A DNA stretch of 64,000 bases from Galaxea fascicularis (GCA_948470475.1 OX419338.1:16039215-16103214); one strand, 5' to 3'. Positions 47,853-61,309 are shown, counted from the first letter of the stretch. Translations and numbers: made by a program. Notes: generated by a model from the letters alone, not told the origin.

Positions 47853-47916
47853 ACTGACGTTACACAAATCACTTGACTCTGATGATGACTTCCGCTCAGG
47901 TTGTCGAAACGTCAGT
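47853..47916 (+). ncRNA. Hammerhead-ribozyme-like motif, inverted 5' terminal repeat
   Basis: Inverted copy of the motif at 45,064-45,127, with core CTGATGA at 47,879-47,885 and GAAAC at 47,906-47,910. An alternative 6-bp pairing, TTGACT with AGTCAA, overlaps the outer stem and is mutually exclusive with it. Confidence 0.5.
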
Positions 47917-48015
47917 CAATGTCACCACAAACAGTCCTTCTCAGGACTACACTCACCCGGACGATCGTACTTCACTTAATTATGACATGACTCCTGGGTT
48001 CAAACCATTTACGAT

Positions 48016-51000
48016 GATTGTTTATGTTTGTCTCAAGATCGAAATGACCGTAAGTAACATGCTTAAGGTTTTATTTGCTACTCATGTGACAGATAAGCAT
48101 CAAACCTTCACTCTGTTCGATTTTTATTATTTTTTCCATTTCTTACAGTAAGTAATCAATTACGTTTTGTTTTTGTGGTTATTGAGCTGGTGTCCTGAAA
48201 TTTTTGCTTGATGTCTTGTCCTTTGACGCGAAACGATTGACGTATGATTTGGTTGAAGTCAGTAAAACCTCTGAAAATGTTATCAACTTACAGATAGAAA
48301 AAAACAAACAAAAACATTCCACTCATTAAGTATTAGGTAATTGCTGGTATTCAATAACAGCATAGGAGAAAAAAAAATACTGATGTCTTAGTCGAACTTC
48401 GTATTGTGGCGTTTTTGATGTGGTCAGAATCAGTTAAACTACGAAACCAGAATTCTCTGGATAAAATTAAGAACACAGTTACGCAACTCTGAAGTGAAAA
48501 GACGAGAACGTTTGCTTGACTTTGATTTGTCTTCTAACGTATTAGAATTCTTGATCATGACATATTAGTTTGGCCCTGGAATTCTCCGAGTTATGATAAT
48601 GTTATGAGTTACGATAACGAAGCAATCTCCTATCGAACCTGCTATCGGCTCCTAGAGTGACTCATTCCTTTGACAAACGAAATGACGAAAGGGGGAAACT
48701 TTGTCATCACTGAGCGCACAGACGCAAAAAACAGACAGTAATTTGGAAAGTAGTAATCGTGGAACTTGCAATTGCGAAAGCCTTGAGAAACAACTCAAAA
48801 CAGTCATAGAAACATGCGCCTTCGGTATTCTATAACCACGTTATCTTCTCTTTTAAAACGTCCACTGATATTGCTACAGCTCTACTTACGCCGAAAAAGC
48901 GTTTTCTATAAGCTTAGCGTCAGAAAATACCGATTACGGGGTATAAAGCAAAGACTTGAATAATTTATAATTAGTTAAGTCAAATACTTCTGTGGGTGGA
49001 CATGAGAAGTAAAAATGATACCATTTGCGTACGTGTCAGAGCGCCACGTCCGTCCGTGAAACAGTATTTGCGCACTCACAAAAATCCCATTCAGAGTGAA
49101 GGTGGATTGACAGATGACTGTACAACTTGTCAAGAATATTGCACTTAACAAAATGTCCATTAAGATCTAAGAGCAAATGCTAATGTCAATGGAAAACAAG
49201 AGTTTTTGTTCAAGCAAGCAATAGACGGCATTTTCCATCGGTTTACCAGCATCTGATGATAAACCAAACAAGGATTTTGGAGAAGGGGGGGGAGTTATTT
49301 CATAAATTATGTCCTATCTACTCGGGTAAAATAGCCACGCGATGAGGAAAAGCGATAAAAAAGACAAAGATTAACAGCGAGAGGGGCTTCGTCCGAACCA
49401 TCGAACCTCGCCCCTCGTGGGATGTTAGGCAAAGATAAATCAGTTTCCCGACGGCGACATAGCTACAGCACCGCCGATCGTCACATTCTATCGTTAGCCT
49501 TGGGAAATGTTGAAGCAAGGATACCAATGATATCAGGAAATGAGCTAAGAGTTAATATGGGCAGAGTTACGTGAAAAGGTGAGAAAGGTGGAATGTTTGT
49601 CCCGCTTTGATTTTAATTTAGAGTATCAGGCTTTTCTTTGGCGGGGCTAAGGAATGAGGTGGGATGCGCCCACTGCCTCAGAACGGGCTAATACTCGGGC
49701 TAGCTTTGATTTATTCTAACGGATTATTTTAAGAAGAATGTCGAGTAGCTGTAATGGTTAGTTAAAAAAATCACTTGCGTAACGTCTTAATACTCAATAA
49801 CACTCTTAATACTGTAATTCTCCAACTGAGTTATAACGACGGAAATTCAGATATTAAAAACGATCGAATGTTGCATCGAAGGCCCCTTATCAGCTCGAAG
49901 ACTCAAAAGCAGCGTAAGTGACAATCAAAATGACAAAAAATGGCAGTACTGAGAAGACGTTCAAACCACTCTGTAAAAGGATATTGAATCAGGGTTAGCA
50001 CCACAGTAATTCACATGCTTCATTCAACACAACCAGTTTTGCCCAAAACTGAAGTTCAAGAACTACCAGGTTGTCAAACCAATGTGGCTACGGTCGAGGA
50101 TTAATTCTTATGCGTTCACAAAACTGCTTTGTTTATCAGAGATTTAGTTCTTATTTGATTCAGTTTTCAACTTGAGTACACAATCGGCTCTCGAATACCC
50201 GCGATCTTTCTTCTTTGCCAGGAATATTGAAAGCATGTCCACTTACAAGATGTAAATTTGCGGATGGAAAGTTTACACCCGAAGACCTCATTAACAGGCA
50301 ACTTAATGATACTTTTAACGTATAAGAGAAAAAAATTCCAAAATAGAAGCACGCTTATATTTACTCCAAGAATGGAATAGAAATAACAACTTGCCCCAAT
50401 AAGACCTAATAAAGCACCAAGGAATCAAAAAATTCAAATTTCGGAAAACATGGCCGTCAAATTGTCAAAAGTCACGTGATAACGAACTCCCTGCCAAGTG
50501 AATTTAAAAAAGTCAAAAAAGGTTTGTTGCTGTTCGTCTTCATGATTAATAATATGTGAGGATTTTAAAACAACCCGAGAGGTTTTTGTCCTCTTAAACC
50601 GTCCAGTTTATTTATATGCTGCACGAGATTTAACGTTATGTAATGTTTATAAGTTTCCGTCGTTTAAAAATTTATCCAGTGAAGAGGAAATCACCAGGCG
50701 TAATGTGAACGGTAAGTGTAGAAAATTAAAATGCATTAAATAAATACAATATTGCAATGGAGTTAGAGAGGCAAAACTAAAGAATAAAATACTTCTGGCG
50801 GAAATACAGTAATTTTCGATTCTACCACAAGTGGGAAGTTAAACGCGAAGACCCGCGGTCATCTGAATTACCCAACGCAATATAAACGTTTTTAAGACAG
50901 CACCCTTTAATTGCTGTTCTCTGCTTTAATTTGCATACGAAATAAAACGTCTGTAAGACAAATTACTAGATTGTATAAGAAAGAGTAGGGTTTGCAAAGG

Positions 51001-54000
51001 TATTAAAGTGCTTTGAGTTTAAAATGATTAGACGTATTCTAGCAGTCAGAGTGTTGAGATCAAGCGAGATTAAACGTTAAACCACTTTTAATTTGCGAAA
51101 ACCGCAGAAATCATAACAAGATTTTAAGTCTGGTATCATGCCGAGACAATTGTCTATGAAGAGCATAGCATTCGAGGAAAATAACCCGAGGGGTTTCGGC
51201 ATATCTGCATTATTAAATTCTCATCAATCAAGAGTGCTGATTTATTCACTGAATACTTTCAAAAGGGAAATTGTCAGGTACCTTTGATGACTTTTGTACC
51301 AGCCAATAGGCAGCGGTGTGTATCATTTCAAATTGCGGTTTCCCTCATAAACATGAGAATTGACTGATTTGATCAGTGTTTGACGGACTTTAAAATTTAA
51401 AAGTCTTATTTTTCTACCCGAATTACTGTTAAGACTTTTGCACATTAACTGCGCCTAGGCAATGTAAACTATACTCTTCTCTCTTGATAGATTATTCAAA
51501 GTAGAATCAATCGAAGTTCACCAGCAGGAATGCAGAGTACACTGTGATACGACAATTGAAATAACCCAAATTAAGTCTTATCAAAACACAGAATATTACC
51601 ACAATGAGGAAAAATCTTTCCAAATCGCTGGTTTGTTGTTTGAGGGCAGGAAAACAGATGATGAAGTTGGATTACAATAATAATTTATCCCCTTAAATTA
51701 AGAGAATTCTAAGGTGGTAGTGAAATATTCTGAGGTGGTAGTGTACTTGATAAACATTTGTTTTACATCAAAAGATACTTGGCGTTATCGTTACCACTCA
51801 ATCGAGAAGTATTTTAATAAAAAATGAATTCCCTTTCACAGATGAGTTGCTGTTGAGAATGTAACCCGGAGCTTCAAATCCACAACCACAGAAGTTTCCT
51901 TCACGCAAATGCTTCAGCGTGTGAAAAGGGGAAAATAGAAATGCCGCATTTTATCAAGCAGTTGAATGCTTAGAGCTGCACGACTTAATCGTATATATAT
52001 ATATACTCTCTGAAGCAAAACATTGTCATTACGTACAGAAGTATGTAAATTACTAACTAAACGGGAAATCTGCGACTTTGAGACGCGAGAACTGCTGTTC
52101 GGAAAATGCAGACAGTCTCAATTTTCAACGCTGATTAATGTTGTATTTTTTTATACTCAACGTTGACGGGTTTGTCTCATCTCGACTTTATGACCTTGAT
52201 TAGATAACGTGAAACGAAACTCTGCTCAATGCAAACACAATCTCCAAAAATAACCCAGGCTTCTTAACAGGTCGCAGACTCTTGTTGTGTTGGAAGCATC
52301 TTTCAGTTTAAACAGTTCAACAACCTTGAATCGCCGTTATCGCTTTAACAGAAGTGTAGACTCAATGTGAAGATACAGCTAAACAACTCAAGGATTTCCC
52401 TTGCAAGCACTGCATGTGAACAAATACAACTGACCTAACATGCAAGATCGATTGTTGAATACCTGTTCTCTCTCGTATCGTTTGCTTGAAGATTGCAGAT
52501 TCCCGAGCCTCATTTTGCCTTTCACGACCCGCCATCTTGGGACAGGCGGTCCTTCCTTTTATGCGCGCCGAGATTTAAAACTCTCCAAATATCTTTCCGA
52601 ACTTTCCAGCTAAAAGTCGACCTGCTCTCAATTCAGCTCGCTGGTTACGCGTGGATTCCTAAAATTCCCAAACTATGTAAACTTTGCATTTTAAAAGGAA
52701 TTTACGAGTTTATCATAATATGTTTGAATAACAAAGCCACAAAGCTTAAATAAACAATAAGGAAACCACAGTCCCAGAACGCGTCACTTGACAAGAACAA
52801 AAACAAATTCCCTAGTTGTCACACGTCATTCCGACCACTCTCAGTATTTGCGCAATTCGAAATTAAATTAAAGCCAGTACAGTCACACTGTGTAATCAAA
52901 AATTACGAAATTTCACAATGGTTACATGGAAACTATGGCCAAAAAATTCGGAATGAATGTTTTCATGCAGTTGTGTGACAAACGTCACGCAACTGTCACC
53001 AATAGGAAAATGATCGCAAAGCGAAGTGGCACCTGCTTATTTGCTGCTGAAGAAGAATTTTTTCACTTATCGCAAGAAAAGCGCAGACCATCCCTTAGAA
53101 CTGTTCTAAGAAAGATACTTCCGAATTTTGGAAATTTATTATAGCTTGTCTTCTTTCTGTGTCCCAAAGCTCGTTCAATTTTGAGAATTTTGAAAATCCC
53201 TCACACCTGATCATCATGAATGAATGGTACTCAGGGTCGTGCGGTTTGCTATCGAAATACGAAAGTATGGCCCCCTGAAGTCAGTGTCATACTCGGCCAT
53301 TACAGCCTGGAATTTGCTTTCAGAAGGTGACTGAATCATTCTATGGCTGCCATATATATACCGGGAAAACGAGATCCCGGGGCACTAGATTTACTGAATT
53401 ATGATAACATTACCTTAATACTCGGTAGCTAGTTGATTAATCATTGTAAACAGTCTTTGTACCTAAATCTTTTATTTTGTTTCAATTTACTGCTCAACGT
53501 GATTTTACCTAGGGGTCTAATCAGCCTATCCAGTTTTCCGGGGGTAAAGGTTACCCCATCAGCGCCTCGTGATCAATCAACTCAAAGCTGTAAAAAGGCA
53601 TTTTTAAGTACCTTATGGTGTTTGAAGCCTGTTTTTTAAAAGTGATGTTTGCATTATCTAGACGAACTTGATCTGTTCGGATTCCTTACTCATGAAATTC
53701 AAATTGCCCGAAATTTTTGGGGAACACAATCTTCCCTTGAGCTATTGCTAACTAAAGTAGCTTAAAGGGAACTTTCCACGAACTTTGTATGGAACTATTT
53801 GCTTTCCAAAAACGCTAGCTGACGTTTTATAACCCTCCCGAAAACGTCACGGGCTATGATTTTCCCATTGTGATTGATAGGCCACGTTTCAGTTACAAAA
53901 GTCTGAGTGCACTCTTTCCATCAAACATCGTCTTCAACATCGTCCTCAACATTGTGTTGTTACCTTGTCGTACTACTTTATACACGAGAACTATGTCAAC

Positions 54001-56784
54001 AATCAATTTCACAGAACTGAAATTGAATTTTATTGAATTGAAATTTCATTTCCTGTGAATTGAAAGTGAAATTGAATTTCTTTATAAAAATTTAAAACAC
54101 ATATCATCCAGTGAAACAAATCGGCACAAATCACATCTGGGTCTCTTGAGTACAAGCTTCTTAATCTTTCCGAAGGCGCACTCGCGCGGAGCACCATTGA
54201 TAAGAAAATATGGTAACCCATCGATCCGAGAAAATTTAGTCCTGACGTCACCGTACGTCCGTATGCACGTACGTACGACCGTCCACCCTCTCGATATAAG
54301 CCAAAGTCAAATGTGACACTCCAGTTACTTCTTTCTTGTGGAAGCTCGCATATAAGCGCGCTTCCAAATGGACTGTCTTTGGACAGATCATTTGCCCATA
54401 CACGCAGTTCTTAACCCGCGTTTTTGTGGCGGGAAATTGGATGGCCAAATTTTGAAGACAGTTTTAAAACAAAGTCAGTTTTGTCTATTCGTTGGCGGAG
54501 TATCCGTGACAAACAGTGGGAGAAAGAACAAGAAAGGGCACGAGCAAACCGGCTGAATTGTACTGTCGAGCAACGGGAGAAAGAACTACAAAAAGCTCAA
54601 GAAAAGAGACGAAATTATAGTGAGGACCAGCGAAAAAGAGAGCGTCTCTTGTCAAGCTGTAAAAACATTACCAAGTGTCAGGGAGTTTCAGTATTTCCTC
54701 GTGTTTGCCTGCAGAAGTTTGCATGAAGAGAATCGTGTGGTCTGGCAAGGTTTCAGTAATTATACGCTCTCTTCGGACCTTGCTGTGTGTTAAACTGGAC
54801 GGTTTTTTCCGCTAAAATCCTTAACTGATTGAAGAAGCTTCCTTGATAGACATGAGAAGTAATAAGACTAACTTTTGTGTGAAATGACGGCTTCTGCTCA
54901 AGCTCTGCGTTCGGAGTGATTGTTGACTGACTTAAACCGTACGCAGGTTAGTACTAGCTCCTGTTTTGTCTTTTATATGGACATTTATGCCAAGAAAATT
55001 GAAGAGCGATTTGTCTCGGTTTGGCTTGCGAAGGATCCAGCGATAACGCACCCTAAAAAGCCTTACCTTTCCTGGTATGAGGTAACGTTTGCTTTGTTTC
55101 TCGTTATGATCCGTTGCTCCTTAATCTAAAAGTCCAGCGTTCAAGTTGTACGGTATTTCCGGGGTTGCTTGTCAACAATGTTGCGTCATCTCTTTCCGAA
55201 ATTGCCGATCGCAATATTTGTCGACTGTGTTCATGTGGATTGGCACAAATTTTAACTCGGTCTAAATAACAGTGAGTCTGGCCATACCTCTTCGTGCTTC
55301 AAAGTGAGATAGCGAGTATGCGGTAAGTTATGGAGGGTATTGAACGTCAGAGCAAATTTTCAAGAAGCTTCAACTAACAGGCCTAAACTTTAGCTTATAA
55401 TTTAAAAACACGTGTAGCTACAGCAAACCGGATTATAAACTTGATTGTATTGGAGTATTAAGAATTATTTCAAATTATATTTCGAAAACATTTGTTAAGG
55501 GATATAAGCTTAGATTTAATTACTCGGCTTCGTAGACCGAAAGGAAATTAATATAAGCTTGATGAGAAATTCCCATCAAAAGTTTACATACAAATGCTAT
55601 TTATCTTGTGAGTGGTGAATACCGGTATGAAATGAATCATATTTATCTTCACAGTTGAAGTACGACAGTTTCTGTTCAGAGAAACTTTAAAAAATAAGTC
55701 CAAAGATTTGTGGACAACTATTACAGGCGATATTTCATACTAGTTTTGAAAGTTTTTATTTCTTCACAAACTGTCTTGGCTTTCCATACCACTAAGCTTC
55801 GTTGGTAAAACCCTCTCGTTTTCGTGACTGTACAAATTAAATAAATACGTCTTAACAATAACACTTATGTGAAATTTCCTTATTTTCATGTTCGTAAAGC
55901 GTTTTCGCTTCCGTTACCTGTTCAGTTGTTGGCCCCTTGTAGTACGATTGTGTTACCATAATGCGAACTTTAATTTCATTTCCCTCAGAAAAAAAAATTG
56001 AAAATTAATTTCGCTCGAAACAAATGTTACTCGCAATCCAACAGAGTTCAAGCTGTTCGAATCTCCGGTATCCTTTAGCTTGTGCTATGCTAAACCATCT
56101 ATCTTTCAACTATTGATGTTAATTCACGTCCAAAACGTTTTTGCTGGTTTAACCCATTCAGTCCTTTTCATTTCTAATTTCCCTTCACATTCTCAGAAAA
56201 AGAAAATCATAATTGACCCATGTCAACTCTTTTCTTTAAGAACTTTGATCATCTTTTGGGAATTTAGTTTTGAGTGTAACAATAACTTTGGAGTACCACA
56301 TGTCATTAATGTTTATATTCATTGATACATATTTTTTTCCACATTTATTTAAAATTCACCAGGAAATTAAACGGCAGCAAACCAGCTGCCATTAGTGCTA
56401 GCATCCAACTGATTGAATGAATGTGCAATCAATCTTCAACCCACTGAAAAGCTTTTTATTTAATCTAATAAGACAAACGTTTGAGACCAAAGCAGCTAGA
56501 ATGGCAGTTGGCATTAATATTTTTTATGTTGCTTTCCAATTTAATATCAGTTACAGTGGAGCGCTTGATCACTGAATACAGTTTACAGTGGAACAGCAAA
56601 AGGAGTAGAGGGAGTTTAGAATGTGTTTGTTACAATGGGAGTCCAGTGCTCATTCTTAACATTAGCTTTGCCCATATTTGGTTTTCTTGCAGATGATTTC
56701 TCACCGTATATAAGTTTTTTTTTTATTGCAAAGCAACACATCTGTCAGCCCTGCTAACCCGTCTTAGCTACCAAGTAAACGGCC
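48016..56784. other. Intergenic region, no gene assigned
   Basis: About 8.8 kb of AT-rich DNA. Open frames here are short and lack family signatures. A charged frame at 54,424-54,726 (KELQKAQEKRRNYSEDQRKR) resembles the low-complexity basic repeats of some transposon proteins but cannot be assigned. A short TA run lies at ~51,992-52,006. Confidence 0.5.
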
Positions 56785-57010
56785 ATGCAAGACAAAGCAG
56801 ACAGAGAACTTATTCTCAGTGGAGATGTTACCTCAGAACAAGCAACAGAAACAGAGCAGGATGAGTGTGTAAAGCCTGAGGGTGGTTGGGGTTGGGTGGT
56901 GTGCTGTGGAACATTTACTGTCAATTTCATTGTGTTTGGGATCCACAACTCATTTGGTGTTGTCTATGAATATTTGGTGGATGAGCATAATTTGGGAGAG
57001 GCTGAAACAG
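56785..57010 (+). CDS. First coding exon of a monocarboxylate-transporter-like (SLC16/MFS) gene
   Basis: The 226-nt exon runs from ATG at 56,785 to a GTAAGA donor at 57,011. An acidic N-terminal tail of ~28 residues is followed by KPEGGWGWVVCCGTFTVNF, the [D/E]G[G/S]xGW motif that opens transmembrane helix 1 in the SLC16 family, and by FGIHNSFGVVYEYLV, where the family shows NSFGVF-like residues. A likely 3' splice site (TCTTAG at 56,762-56,767) suggests an upstream non-coding exon. SLC16 proteins have 12 helices and ~450 or more residues, so about 75 residues (helix 1 and part of the following loop) are here. No second exon is recognisable up to 64,000; the rest is likely beyond the window. 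Substrate cannot be judged. Confidence 0.75.
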
Positions 57011-59488
57011 GTAAGAATTACCAGACTATGCACAAGGGTATAGCATTAAGAAACAGAGAAAGGAGCGTAATGGCAATGTTGACCTAAATTTTGACTTAAT
57101 TTGGCTGTGAGTTTATCCAGGGGTCCATTTCTCAAAATCTCTGAAGAGTTCCGAAGGATGAAATCTCTTTTCTGTGGTTAAATCATTTTTATACCCCAAT
57201 GTATTTCTTGACCCTGTGAAGTTTCCATGTAACTGTCTCTGTTGAAATATCATTAACCTTGAATTTCTTGGACCTTGTGATCATTATAATGCACATAAAA
57301 GGTGGATATTGGAAGGGACAGACAAGAGGACCCTTGGACACCTAGTGATGCCTACACAACGTTATTGCTTTAAAAGAGTTAAGCACTGAAAATAGTAATT
57401 AGGGCTAAGCAATATGACTTATAGTGATTAGGGTTAAGCACCGACTCGGTTAGCTTTTATTTAGGGTTGGGGTTATCACTATTAGTATTTAAATTGGACT
57501 CACAACATTACCATAGGACCTAAGTGATCCTATAGTAAGACGCTGGACCCGGAACCTTGCAGTTCCGGGTCTGAGTACCGATCATATCACTCTTTGCCAA
57601 TTCTTTTTTTGTATTTAAATTGAAGAGACTTAGACTTTCATGAAATTTCTTGAGCAGAAATTTGAAAAGACTTAAAAATTTCATGTAAGTGTAAGTGAGA
57701 GGGAAAGGGCTCTGTGGTCTATTCCTTCTAATACCTTCCCACATAAAAAAATTTATTGGGCCTAAAATATTTTCATGAGTACATTTAAGAGCTCTGCTTG
57801 CTTACCTTAGGGTACCTGTTAGACCAGTTATTCAAAGTGCAAATGGGTTTATCCAGTGAATAAAAATGTGCAGTAAATAATGCATTTTCATCCACTGGTT
57901 GTGACTTATACTGGATAAAGTTGTTGGCTCTTGGAACAACTTGGTGCTGGTGGGTGTTGTGCTATGTTCTCCAACTTGAAATGTGGATCAGGGTTGAGTC
58001 CAGACACATGATTTCCAAATCTCAGCCATTTCAGTGCAGACCTCCATTTGTGCTTGATCAGGCAAATGATTAAGTTGCTCAGTTATCATTGCGGTACTTT
58101 TTTCTGAAAAGATAAATGCTAATATGAGTTATATTTCTTTTTAGTTACTCTTTGTAAAGGAGAAACCTCATTAGATTTTGTCCTTTGTTTCCATAAATAA
58201 CATGAAAAGAAGTAATTGATTCAAAATCAGGTTTTAGATGTAAGATCAAAGACATCAGGGAAGGACTTGAAATGGTGGCTCACAGCAGAGTCAGTGGTCA
58301 GTTTCTGCAAATTAAGGACAACTATCTTTAGCTGAACTGGACCAATAAGTTTAACATCAACACAAATGTTTTTTTCGTCACTGAAATTGACACAGAATTG
58401 GTGACAGAGATCCATAGAGGCACTAAATTTGGTAGTATCTTTGCAATGTGCATCACAGCTCTTCTGAGGGGTTAATGTTCTGGTGAAGTAAGCAGTTTTG
58501 TGATGGTATGTATAATGAAGTATACAGTTTGGAGGGGGCATTGGGATTTGTGGTGTTGCAGTGTTGGTCATTTGTTTGTCCAGTATTTCAGTATTTGTTT
58601 ATTTTTTTCTGTGGTGGTGTGGTATTCTGAGCCCCACAATGCCCCCCTCAGTTTGGTTGCTAAGATGATATGCTAGTTGCTTGGCAGCAGGGGATTAGGG
58701 CTACTAAGAAGGGAATCACAGTCCCTCCATAGGTACGATTCCTACCTGGGACTCTGATTTCCTTTTCAGTTGTCCCTTTGCTTGTTGCAGAGCAACTAGC
58801 ATATCATCCTTCTCAGTGGCACATTTTACACCATTACCTTCATTGATAAACAAATATTGGTTAATAAGAATTTACAGAAAACCATAACCTGATGATTCAG
58901 TCCCTTAACTTTTTTTTTTTTGCTAAAAAATATAATATATATATTTAGGCAAGCCTAAAAGCGGAGCTCCACAGTTCTTTCCTTGTTGTATGGCATTTAC
59001 CGATAAAATAGAATCAATGCCAGGACTTGAGCCAGGACGCTAGTAGTTATGTGCTCTGGCTGAGTCACAATTTCTAACATGTATCGTTGACATTTTAACC
59101 TCCACAACCGAAATATTCCACAACAAAACAAAATGTTAAAACCCCAAAGTGGGTACTCTTCGACATCACCCAAAAAAGAAGACCAGTACTTTGTTCGCCT
59201 TGTTTTGACTATTTTATGGCGTCATTTTTGTGAGCTATAAGAGTAAAGACGATAAAAAACTGCCGTCGGTAACACCGAAAAACATTGCGCGAAAATGACT
59301 TTAACTTTCCGTTGTGAAAAGTGACTGCGGCACGATAGGCCATGAATCAACTCAGGTGATCAACTGCAAATGAGAATGGTTTTATTCTTGACTTCGATCA
59401 ATTACAAATATTGCAAACTACAAACCTTGACTACAAGTCGTGGGCGGTATGATTTTTTACAACGCTGTTAATGACAACATCTGATTGG
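57011..59488. other. Intron 1 of the SLC16-like gene (inferred); no exon seen
   Basis: Non-coding DNA by inspection, with one fold-back repeat listed separately. Confidence 0.45.
58664..58808. repeat. Fold-back repeat, 18-bp perfect arms
   Basis: GATGATATGCTAGTTGCT at 58,664-58,681 is exactly inverted at 58,791-58,808 around ~110 bp, with weaker pairing inside (GGGAATCACAGTCCC-like and GGGACTCTGATTTCC-like arms). It looks like a MITE. Confidence 0.7.
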
Positions 59489-59495
59489 CAATAAC

Positions 59496-60591
59496 CAGGA
59501 TGTAACATGTCGATCAAAGTCGATCATCGAAAACGTAGTCGATAAGTCGATAGTACTCGATAGTTGTCGATAATTGTCAATCGACAAGTTAAATTTGTCG
59601 ATAAAAGTCGATAATCACAAGATTTTTAAAACTGATTATCGATTTTATCGACAAAAATACAGACAAATGTCACGAAATTCAAATAACCAAACCAATAATA
59701 GCTCGAACGACTTTTTTGATGAAAGTGTAAACAGCTCTAAAGTTAATCTGTATGGCAATAAAGCTAAATAAAAACCTGAACAACCAAGTAGTCTGTTATT
59801 CATTATAGAATAGAATGTTTAAATTACCTCGAGAAATGATCGATTAACAGTTTCAGCTAAGCGAAATCGCGATCTGTAACAACTCGGACCAACCTAGTTC
59901 CCAGGGTCTCTCTAGGCGGGAGAGATGAGAGATCCTGTTTCTTAGGGGGGACAGAACGGGCCAAACCTTAGTCTAGATGAGGGAAAATCGACGCCAGCAA
60001 AGTAATTAAAAAGTAAACGTTCAGTTACAACAGCTTTTAATCGTTAGGGTGACAATAGGAGCCAAACAGCATACTGGGAAATTAAATTTAACTATTGAAG
60101 TTTTGATTGATAAGCGCAGGGGTTTAATCAGGTTTAACACATACGCATAAATCATTGCTTACAGTGATAACAGCTGCTATAAAACACTTAGTCAGAAAGT
60201 ATTTCAGATATTGCATATAAAATGATTTGCTTAATAAAAAACTTTTGCTGGAAGAAAAGGGTACTTTCTCTGTGGTTATTCAGGTTTATATGAGCTTACA
60301 ATTACAGTACAAAAGCAGTCAAATGAAGTCTTGGTATAACCAATGCTGCTTTATTGATCTTTGCTCGGCAACTGTACTCTTTTTTCCCGCCATACATCGT
60401 TTTTTGTATTTCCGATACTTGTCGATTGAAATCGATCAGAATCAATCATAATCGAACAAAGTCGATAATCACAAGAAATTGTGTGATCGACTTTTATCGA
60501 TTTCCGATATTTGTCGATTGATTAATATCGACAACGATCGACAACGATCGAGGTTTATCGACTATCGGAATTATCGACATGTTACGTCCTG
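59496..60591. mobile_element. 1,096-bp non-autonomous DNA transposon, TCGAT-rich ends, 7-bp TSD
   Basis: The ends are inverted: CAGGATGTAACATGTCGAT at the left and CAGGACGTAACATGTCGAT read inward from the right. The heptamer CAATAAC flanks both sides (59,489-59,495 and 60,592-60,598) as a perfect target duplication. Both subterminal regions are packed with GTCGAT/ATCGAC units in both orientations. The interior has no convincing coding region. CAG..CTG ends recall hAT elements, but those make 8-bp duplications. Confidence 0.85.
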
Positions 60592-60705
60592 CAATAACAA
60601 CAGATAAACAAATCGGTTTCAGAAAAACATTTGTCAATAAACATTGAATTGATGACGGAGTTTTTACTGCAATTAGCCTTTTAAGTCTGCAATTTTTTAA
60701 CTAAC

Positions 60706-61049
60706 AATGAGAATTGCTGTGAGGAACAACATATTGCTGGCATTTCGAATGCTGCAGCTGTCGGTTAAAAATCGTGTTTACTTTTGGGAAGGAGTTGTCG
60801 CTCTTTGCGAGAGTTTTGCAAAGGTCAATCCGGCTCTTGTTCCTAACAAAGCGGAGCCGAGGATATAAACCGTCCGAACTTCGCTTGGCTTTTCTTCAAC
60901 CAATTTTGTGCCCAAAAATGAGCGACAGCAGGGAAAACGAAGAGTTTTAGGATCCAAAATGAAATATTGGATAGAAAACATTTGGAAAAAAACACGAGCA
61001 TTTTTTAGTCCAAACCATATTTGAGATAAAAGTGTGAAAACAACAAAAC
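60706..61049. repeat. ~300-bp direct duplication, copy 1
   Basis: Shares long blocks with 61,310-61,612, for example ACAACATATTGCTGGCATTT and AATGAAATATTGGATAGAAA-type sequence. Function unknown; no gene is visible. Confidence 0.75.
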
Positions 61050-61309
61050 CTACGTAAGAAAACAAAAAACGATACGAATTTTTCTTCGCCGTTTCTCGTA
61101 CAAATTGGAAAAATAAGACAGGTAACAAACATAACTTGTGAGTAACCTAGGTAAATCGCTAGTCCGAGTGTTCTTGACATAAGTGTCCGTATAAAAAACA
61201 AAACAGGAATACTAAGCTGCCGATGCGGACAGTTTAGGTCAGTCAATAATCACTCCGAACACAGAGCTGACATAACTAGCCGTCATTTCACACAAAATTA
61301 TTGCTTTGC

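Larger units (their letters stand above)
44999..48015 (-). mobile_element. Penelope-like retroelement with inverted terminal repeats
   Basis: A 209-bp sequence at 44,999-45,207 recurs almost unchanged but inverted at 47,773-47,981. Between them, on the minus strand, are reverse-transcriptase and GIY-YIG coding remnants. The 5' side is a fold-back: 47,707-47,775 and 47,948-48,015 are inverted copies that include the first codons of the ORF. A ~93-bp direct duplication (GATTGGTGCGTTTCGATCC at 45,239 and 45,332) lies in the 3' untranslated part. Variable, partly inverted terminal repeats are a known trait of Penelope-like elements. Confidence 0.85.

Noticed and set aside
52500..52580. CCGCCATCTTGGGACAGGCGG region as a YY1-like promoter
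   Set aside because: A CCATCTT match alone is weak, and no transcript or first exon nearby supports it.
54368..54726. Charged plus-strand frames as a gene
   Set aside because: Short, two overlapping frames, no splice or family support; at best a transposon-protein relic.
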